A DNA stretch of 64,000 nucleotides, taken from Hygrophila difformis (taxonomy: Eukaryota; Streptophyta; Magnoliopsida; Lamiales; Acanthaceae). The stretch lies in assembly GCA_030278955.1 (NCBI GenBank), contig JAOANR010000002.1:25468057-25532056 (forward strand), read 5' to 3'. A model generated the notes under the pieces. That model searched no databases. It was not told the DNA's origin and saw only the letters and a list, made by a program, of their open reading frames with translations. Shown in pieces: positions 56,449-64,000 of the stretch. Each line of letters starts with the position of its first letter. The stretch's first letter is position 1. Both the position numbers and the translations under genes were made by a program.

Positions 56449-59400
56449 ATGACTAATCTGACAAAACAGGAATTCATGCCACTGGAGAGGTCCGGGAATA
56501 ATTATTTATCCTGGAGAATGGATATTGAAATTCATCTGGAGTCTATGGGTCTTGAAAGGACCATATTGAAAGAAAATACGGCCACAGGCCAAAACCGTGC
56601 CAAAGCTATGATTTTTCTCCGACATCATCTTGATGAAGGTTTGAAATTAGTGTATTTGACGGTAAAAGATCCACAGGATCTATGGTAGAATTTAAAGAAA
56701 AGATATGATCATTTAATGTTGATCAATTTCCCGAGTGCCCGACATGAATGGCACCAGTTAAGGCTGCAGGACTATAAGTCCGTGAATGATTATAATTCAG
56801 CCATGTACGGAATTACAGCACAGCTGAAATTATGTGGCGAAAAAATAACAAAAAATGATATGTTAGAGAAGACATTCTCTACTTTCCATGCCACAAATTT
56901 ACTGTTACAGCAGCAGTACAGAGAAAGGGGATTCACAGAATACTCTGAACTGATTACTTGTTTACTGCTGGCTGAGAAAATAATGATTTATTGATGAAAA
57001 ATCATGAGTCCAGACCGACAGGAAGTGCTGCATATCCTGAGATGAATTTCACAGAATCATCTCATCGTGGTCGTGGACGTGGCCGTGTGGGGCATCGTGG
57101 GCGTGGCCGACGACATAGTCGTGGTCGTGGTCGTGGAAATGGTCGTGAAAGAAGTAATGTCTATATAAGACCAGAACCATATCCACGCAACCAGAATTCT
57201 GAAAGAAAGCCATACAATAGCAATCAAAGCAGTGCCTCAAAAGATTATAATGATAAAGGCAAAGCAAAAGTTGAAGAAATGCCACCGTTGTGGTATGGAG
57301 GGTCACTGGTCCCAAATATGCCGCACAGCAGGCCATTGGGCAAAGTTGTACCAGGACTCGCTGAAAAGAAAGAACAAGCAGGTTGAAACAAACTTTGCTG
57401 AACAAAATGTTGAAGACATTGCCACTACAAGTGATGCTATTGTGAATGCAACTGAGGCCACAAACGATGATCTGCTTATAAAGCCGGCGTTTGATATTGC
57501 AGACTTCTTCAATGATACTGCATAGCAGCTTTTTAGTTTTATTGTACCTTTTGAATTTTGTTATACCGCTGTATTGTATAATTATCATTTTGTTACTGAT
57601 ACATGTTATTTTCGTTTTCTAAAAAAATGCCAGAATGGGATTACAAATTGGTGATAATGAAATATGTCTGATAGACAGTACTTCTACGCACACGATATTG
57701 AATGATAAGCAATATTTTTCATACTTGAAAATAGGAGATAGAAATATCAACACTATAAGTGGAAGTGCAAATATAATAGAGGGCTCTGGCATAGCCAACC
57801 TTCAGCTCCCTAAGGGGACAAAATTGATTGTGAAAGATGCACTCTTATCTCCCAAGACTCGAAGAAATTTGTTGAGTTTTAAAGAGTTTCGAGAAAATGT
57901 ATATCATATCAAGACTTTGACAGCAAAAGGTGATGAATACCTGCTGATTATAAATACCATTTCTGGTATAAAACAAGTATTGGAAAAACTGCCATGTTTA
58001 TCCTCTGGAATATATTATACAATGATAAACAATGTTGAAAATTATCACCTGGCAGACCATAGGTCTATTGGTCCCAATGAATATATGATTTGGCATGATC
58101 GCCTAGGTCATCCTGGATGTACAATGATGAGGCGGATCCTTACAAATTCCCACGGCCATTCATTAAAGGGACAAAAAATGCAGCATCACAATGATTATAT
58201 ATGTGTTGCTTGCTCCCAAGGGAAACTGATTGTAAAACATTCACCAGAAAAGGTGGGAACTGAATCCCCTAGTTTTCTTGAAAGAATTCAGGGTGATATA
58301 TGTGGACCTATAGATCCACCTTGTGGGCCATTCAGATACTTTATGGTGTTGCTTGATGCTTCAACCAGATGTCTCACGTGACATTATTGTCTTCACGCAA
58401 CCATGTGTTTGCGAAATTGCTAGCTCAAATCATAAGATTACGAGCACAGTTCCCTGATTATGCCATTAAAAGTATCCGTTTGGATAATGCTGGTGAATAT
58501 TCATCCCGGACATTTGATGAATATTGTATGTCGATAGGCATAGCCATCGAACATCCTGTAGCCCATGTGCATACACAAAATGGACTAGCTGAATCATTTA
58601 TTAAATGATTGCAGTTGATCGCTAGACCATTACTAATGAAGTCTGGGTTACCAATTTCAGCTTGGGGACATGCTATAATGCATGCAGCAATGTTGGTGCG
58701 ATTAAGACCGACAAGTTATCATAGATACTCCCCATTACAATTAACATTTGGGCATGAACCCAATGTATCCTATTTGAGAATATTTGGGTGCGCAGTATAT
58801 GTCCCAATAGCACCACCCCAGCGCACCAAAATGGGACCCCAACGAAGATTGGGAATATATGTCGGATATGAATCACCCTCGATAATACGTTATCTTGAAC
58901 CATTGACAGGGGATTCATTTACAGCAAGATATGCTGATTGTCATTTCGATGAATCACATTTCCCGACATTAGGGGGAGAAAAGGATCAACCGAAAAAAAA
59001 TATAAATTGGAAAATCCCGTTGGATTTCCTTGACCCTCGTTCAAGAGACTGTGAACTTGAAGTACAAAGAATTGTACAATTGCAACAAATTGCAAATCAA
59101 CTGCCTGATGCATTATGTGACTCTAAAAGGGTTACTAAATCTCATATACCGGCAGCAAATGTTCCAGCCAAAATTGATGTTCCAAAGGAACACATTATCA
59201 GTGCTAAAGATGAGTCTGATGTTGATGTGATAAATAGTATCAAAAGTGACAAAACTGAGCCCTGCGGGAACTTGACTCTTGAAGAGAAAAATCATCAAAA
59301 TGATGAAATATCTATAAATTTTGTCACAAATAGAAATGTTTGGAATCGAGAAGAAACATATATTGATATTGCATTTTCATATAATGTAGCACTTGAAATT

Positions 59401-61037
59401 ATGAGTGATGATGAGGATTTTGAACCAAATTCGGTTGATGAATGTCGGAAAAGGCATGATTGCTCAAATGGATAGATGCAATCCAATCAGAATTGGATTT
59501 CATGGCTAAAAGAAATGTGTTTGGACCTATTGTCAAAACACCTGAAAATATAAAACCAGTTGGATACAGATGGGTTTTTGTACGAAAAAGAAATGAAGAA
59601 AATGAAGTTGTAAGATACAAAGCGAGATTAGTCGCCCAAGGGTTCTCACAGAGACCGGGTTTTGACTATGATGAAACTTATTCCCCAATAATGGATGGAA
59701 TTGCATTCAGATATCTTATATGTTTAGCAGTACATGAAAAACTTGAAATACGACTCACAAACGTCGTTACTGCTTATTTATATGGAACATTAGATACTGA
59801 TATCTATATGAAAGTTCCAGAAGGGCTCAAAATGCCACAGGCATATGAAGCAAACCCAAAACAGATGTATTCCATCAAATTACAAAGATTCTTATATGGG
59901 CTTAAACAATCTGGGAGAATGTGGTATAACCGATTAAGCGAATACTTACTTCAAAAGGGTTATATAAATGATCCAATATGCCCATGCATTTTTATAAAGA
60001 AAAATGGGTCAAGATTCGTTATCATTGCAGTATATGTTGATGATATCAATCTAGTTGGATCCCCTGAAGAGATTCAAATTGCCGTTGAATATCTCAAAAG
60101 AGAATTCGAAATCAAAGATTTCGGAAAAACAAGAAAGTGTCTTGGTTTACAAATTGAATATTTGGATAATGGAATTCTTGTCCATCAAAAGGCCTATACC
60201 CAAAAGGTCTTAAAATGATTTTATATGGACAAAGCACATCCATTAAGTAATCCAATGGTCGTAAGGTCACGTGATCCTAAAAGAGATCCATTTAGACCAA
60301 AAGAGGAGAATGAAGAAATACTTGGGCCACAGGTCCCATATTTAAGTGCCATAGGAGCACTAATGTATCTCGCAAATTGCATTAGACTAGATATATCATT
60401 TGCAGTAAATTTATTAGCGAGATTTAGTTCATCTCCTACTGAACAACATTGGAAAGGAATAAAACATTTATTCTGCTATCTCCAAGGGACGATTGACATG
60501 GGTCTATTTTATTCAAACAATTCTCGACATGAATTAATCGACTATGCCGATGCTGGGTACTTATCAGACCCACATAAAGCTAAGTCACAGACTGACTATT
60601 TAATTACATGTGGTGGTACTGCAATATCGTGGAGATCCACAAAACAAACATTGACAGCCACCTCATCAAATCATGCTGAAATCATAGCTATACATGAAGC
60701 TAGTCGAGAATGTATCTGGGTTAGATCCATGACTAACTATATAGAAACGAATTGTGGTTTATCGTCCGAAAATAAAAACCCTCCAATTATTTTATATGAA
60801 GATAATGCGGCTTGTATAGCGTAATTGAAAGGGGATTATATCAAAGGAGATAGGACGAAACATATTTCACCAAAATTATTTTTTACTCATGATTTGCAGA
60901 AAAATGGTGAAATAGATGTGCAACAAATCCGGTCAGCTGATAATCTTGTAGATTTGTTTACCAAGGCACTACCAACGGCAACATTCGAGAAGTTAGTGAA
61001 AAGTATCGAGATGCGCCAACTAAAGAATCTCAACTGA
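56449..61037 (+). pseudogene. Gag-Pol polyprotein of element F (copia), interrupted
   Basis: Start ATG at 56449 (MTNLTKQEFMPLERSG). Gag runs to about 57525, with TAG at 56686, a 1-base loss near 56980 and a compensating shift near 57280. The knuckle CHRCGMEGHWSQIC is complete but for the last spacing. Protease lies at about 57660 with IDSTST where relatives have DSATTH. The integrase HHCC region has WHDRLGHPG; DDE residues are at DICGPI, RLDNAGEYSS and HTQNGLAESF. A frameshift near 58380 and TGA at 58606 interrupt integrase. Reverse transcriptase (59460-60218) has KARLVAQGFSQ and catalytic YVDDINLVG. RNase H (60225-61037) has YADAGYLSD and TSSNHAEIIA, with TAA at 60822. Only a few events separate it from an open frame. 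Confidence 0.9.
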
Positions 61038-61164
61038 TGCTTTGATCAGGGGGAGAGTTGAATATACAAGAATCATGTACTCTTTTTCCTAACTTAGATT
61101 TTTTCCCGTAGGGTTTTTTCCAAGTAAGGTTTTAACGAGGCATATTCTTTGTATCAAAGACATT

Positions 61165-61173
61165 CGAGGGGAG
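61165..61173 (+). other. Polypurine tract of element F
   Basis: CGAGGGGAG lies directly before the 3' LTR start TGTAATAC. Confidence 0.65.
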
Positions 61174-61514
61174 TGTAATACATGCATCTACTTTGCAATA
61201 CATAACACGGCCCAAATACATGTATTGAATTTCTTAATAACCAAGTAAAGAAGAAGAAAGAAAAGTTGATTTTCTCTACCTTGTAGTGGCGGCATGAAGG
61301 CCATTTCTTTGCCTACATATATGTTGTTAAGTGTACCCTTTTATCAATATAATGAATTAGCCTCAAACAAGTGTTCTCTCATTTGCTTTTGCCTTAGTTA
61401 TTTTCGTTCAACTCTCACTCCTATATACACATCCATACACACATACTTACTAGTTATTATATACTAGTAATCTTATACTCATATACATACACATATAATC
61501 AATATATCACAACA
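61174..61514 (+). repeat. 3' LTR of element F
   Basis: Near-identical to 55955-56295; followed by GTTGG. Confidence 0.9.
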
Positions 61515-61519
61515 GTTGG

Positions 61520-63230
61520 GAAAATATGGTGTGTTATTTAACTTCAGCATTTTTTTAAAAAAAAAACAATAATAATAATAATAATGGTACTTGTCTATAA
61601 ATTTAATACCTCAATTTTATTTCAGAAAATACTCAACTTTTGTATTTTAGAAAAAGATATATTTTCATCCAAGTTTCCATTAATTTTTATTTCACCGTTA
61701 AATACAACTCATATTTCTTCAATTTCACCCGAATCTATGGTACCAATCCGATATTTGTTCAATTTCAACTCATATTTGTTCAATGGAAATCTAGAAGTTT
61801 TTAAGATTCAATAGTTGAAAAGTATTTTTTTTAAAAAAAAAAGAAAATAGGTATATGAATGGACTAGTTTAAAATAGTTTAGGTGTATTTTTTTTTAAAA
61901 AAAAAAAGATATATAAATGGACATTTTGAAATAGTTGAGGTGTATTTTTTTCAGATATTTAGGTATATAAATAAATATTTTGAAATAGTTGTAGTTTAAA
62001 AAAAGAATAATTACCCAAATTTAAAAGACTAGGATGCATAGTTATTAAGATCCCGATCTTGATCCTAAAATTTTACGATTTTATGATCTCACTTATTAAA
62101 AACAATCCAGATCTTTGTAGGATCTTAAATTTAGTAGGATCTTGATCTTGATCCTGATCTTAATTGTAAAATTTCGATCTTAATGGTAAAATCTTTTAAT
62201 CCTATACGATCCGATCCTACCAAAATTTGAAATATGCTCCCATAATCTCATGTTTTTCATAAAATCGGTATTGAATTTTATTTTCGGCAACAATCCTTTA
62301 TTGCTTCATTTACTTAATAATATTTTATGTTATATTTTCATTTGTTGATATGTATAATTATTTTTATCTATTATTGCAATTTGGTAGGATCTTAAAATCT
62401 AAATTCAATTTTACAATCCCGAACTTGTAAAGACAATAAGATCTTAGTTAGGATCTCGATCTTGATAATCTTGCTATGAATGGATGATTCAGTAAAATAT
62501 TAGTATAATGATAAAAAAAAAAAAAAAAAAAATTAAAAGGTTTACCTAATGTCTAATGGTACTAACTAAAAAATTGATTATACAAACTGGTACTAAATAA
62601 TTTCTTTTTCAGTTGGCACTAAAAAGAATAATAATAATTATATAAATTTCCCTTATTTTTTTAGTGGATATTTAAGCTATTTTTAAATTATCAATCTTTT
62701 GCTGACTATAAAAGAAAGTAGTCGTGGGCAAGGTTTTAAATATCGGTTTCGGTATCTATATCGGACATATAAATTTAGGGAAATTTCGAAGATATATGAA
62801 ATTTCGGAGATATTTGTAATTTTTTGAGAAAACTAATTTGAGTTTCTGAGATGATAAAAATGAAGATATTTCAAAATTCCTCATCTCTATTGCCATATAA
62901 ATTAGTAATATGCTAACAATACTCATTTAATGATATAATATGCTAGTAATATTATTGATATCATGCACCATGTTATTGATAAGAGACTTAAAATTGATAA
63001 ACAAATTAATTATATGACATCATCAATATGGGTTGAAACATAAATTTTTATTTTTATTTTCTTAAAAAAATATATTTATAAAGATTTAGAAAAAATATTT
63101 TTAAAAAAAAAGTTTCGGGAAATTTCGGATTTCGGACGAAATTTCGATGAAAATTTTGCAAAAAAATATTGCATGTGAAATTTCACTTCGTGGTGTCCCG
63201 AAATCCGAAATTTCGGAGATAAACAATGGT
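61520..63230. other. AT-rich repetitive spacer
   Basis: No gene seen. 61550-62000 has T/A homopolymers and repeated GGTATAT(A/G)AATGGAC..TTGAAATAGTT units. 62040-62470 has degenerate GATCTTGATCCT motifs. 62725-63220 has many AAATTTCGG(A/G) motifs in both orientations, probably a decayed MITE. Homopolymer runs lie at about 62513-62531. Confidence 0.5.
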
Positions 63231-63299
63231 TGTGGGATGCTGGCGGAACTGACAAAAGATATCGCAGGTTTTACAGAGAGGCGAAATCGTGTTTCGTGA

Positions 63300-63610
63300 G
63301 CGACATGAAAGGATGTTAAATCAAATGGGTGCAAGGGACACTCCTTGAATGCAATGATCAATTGCTAGACATCGAAGGATGTTAAATCAAATGGCCGTAA
63401 GGGACATTGTTTCTTGGAATGTATGATGATCGATTGCTAACTTGCTATATATTGAAATCGGAATTATTAGAGATGCCCGAGAGTTGTTCGATGTAATGAC
63501 TAAAAGGACTTAAGCTTCTTGGAATACCATTATCATTGGGTATAGAAAAATTGCGTTGAAGATGTTTGTGGAAATACTTGGAATATGTGTTGCGTTTGTT
63601 TGAGCAAATG
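63300..63610 (+). pseudogene. PPR protein gene fragment, degenerate
   Basis: Pieces of translation give MLNQMAVRDIVSWNV (63374-63418), GIIRDARELFDVMTKRT and SWNTIIIGYRK (63455-63550). This is the wording of pentatricopeptide (PLS-type) repeats, which bind organellar RNA. Frames change between pieces and stops occur, and a 66-bp segment is duplicated (from 63302 and 63368). Too short and broken to be functional. Confidence 0.65.
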
Positions 63611-64000
63611 CCGATTCTTGGGCGTGATAAAGCGGTGTATAAACCAAAAGTTTAGAAAAGGAAAAATTGAAAACATAAAATTAAATTAATATACTCCAAA
63701 ACCATGACCAAAAACACATTTAACTCAACTCAAATCCAAGGAATTGAACCCCAATTCAAAGTAATTCCTTAGTTTGACCAAAGGACCCTTTATATTCTTA
63801 CAATTAACTTTTTAAGCTAAAAAATGAGTATGAAACTATAAGCAATATGGGCAGGCACGTAGTTAAGAACAAACATCCATGCTTCGGGTTTGATTCGGGT
63901 GAGAGACAGGAAATCATCACTGGTTGGACAAATGACTTTGGAACATACCACTTGTGGCGAGGATCTCCTTCATTGCCGGCTATGACTCCTCAATCGCTCT
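63611..64000. other. Right window edge, unassigned
   Basis: AT-rich to 63840, then more balanced composition. No open frame with recognisable features. A gene beyond the right edge is possible but not supported. Confidence 0.3.

Larger units (their letters stand above)
55955..61514 (+). mobile_element. Element F: Ty1/copia retrotransposon, full length but mutated
   Basis: LTRs of 341 bp at 55955-56295 and 61174-61514 differ at eight positions by eye (about 97.7 percent identity). A perfect GTTGG target duplication (55950-55954 and 61515-61519) flanks the element. Domain order Gag, protease, integrase, reverse transcriptase, RNase H is that of copia. All domains are present but several stops and frameshifts interrupt the polyprotein. 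It lies about 50 bp beyond the Mutator-type MITE, downstream of the DENN gene. Confidence 0.92.

Noticed and set aside
57049..57588. Minus-strand frame of 179 codons in element F
   Set aside because: Shadow of the Arg/Gly-rich (CGTGGTCGTGG) part of copia Gag on the other strand.

Overview
This window is nuclear DNA of a flowering plant, most likely a eudicot. The evidence is one intron-rich housekeeping-type gene with GT-AG introns, many LTR retrotransposons of plant lineages, MITEs, a Mutator-like transposase relic and a PPR-gene relic. No bacterial, organellar or free viral gene is visible. Only one intact host gene was found: an 18-exon DENN-domain protein gene at 48485-54796 (787 codons, every splice junction in frame). 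About 45 kb of the 64 kb is transposable-element sequence.

Layout, left to right. 1-6063: element A, a minus-strand Gypsy-type element with Gag and protease but no reverse transcriptase or integrase; its left LTR runs off the window. 6064-14580: element B, a non-autonomous LTR element into whose 5' LTR element A jumped. B carries a nested 3.0-kb solo LTR (6251-9287) and about 2 kb of 333-bp degenerate tandem repeats. 14585-15990: a decayed MULE transposase, itself interrupted by B. 16205-19645: a second solo LTR of the same 3-kb family with a perfect AATGC target duplication and a MITE inside. 20201-33941: element C, a 13.7-kb Tat-lineage Gypsy element. 34882-40032 and 41256-46139: elements D and E, related but lacking reverse transcriptase and integrase. 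46140-48484: spacer and presumed promoter. 48485-54796: the DENN gene. 55288-55894: a Mutator-type MITE with a 9-bp target duplication. 55955-61514: element F, a nearly complete but mutated Ty1/copia element. 61515-64000: AT-rich repetitive spacer and a degenerate PPR relic.

The most unusual item is in element C. Downstream of pol, in antisense orientation, it carries a multi-exon gene relic encoding a plant mobile domain (PMD, aminotransferase-like), an acidic region and a C-terminal coiled coil, preceded by repeat-rich 5' exons. Consensus splice donors lie on the minus strand and a minus-strand TATA box sits just inside the 3' LTR. Antisense orientation would hide these introns from splicing in the genomic RNA of the retroelement. 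Element E keeps the antisense TATA box and GGCGGCC-type repeat exons but has no PMD; element D keeps the repeats only.

Recent activity: the LTR pairs of C, D, E and F differ by roughly 1-2.5 percent by eye, and C, D, E and F have perfect 5-bp target duplications. All coding regions of these elements carry stops or frameshifts, and C has substitutions at catalytic positions of its integrase and second RNase H, so mobilisation in trans by an intact relative is likely.
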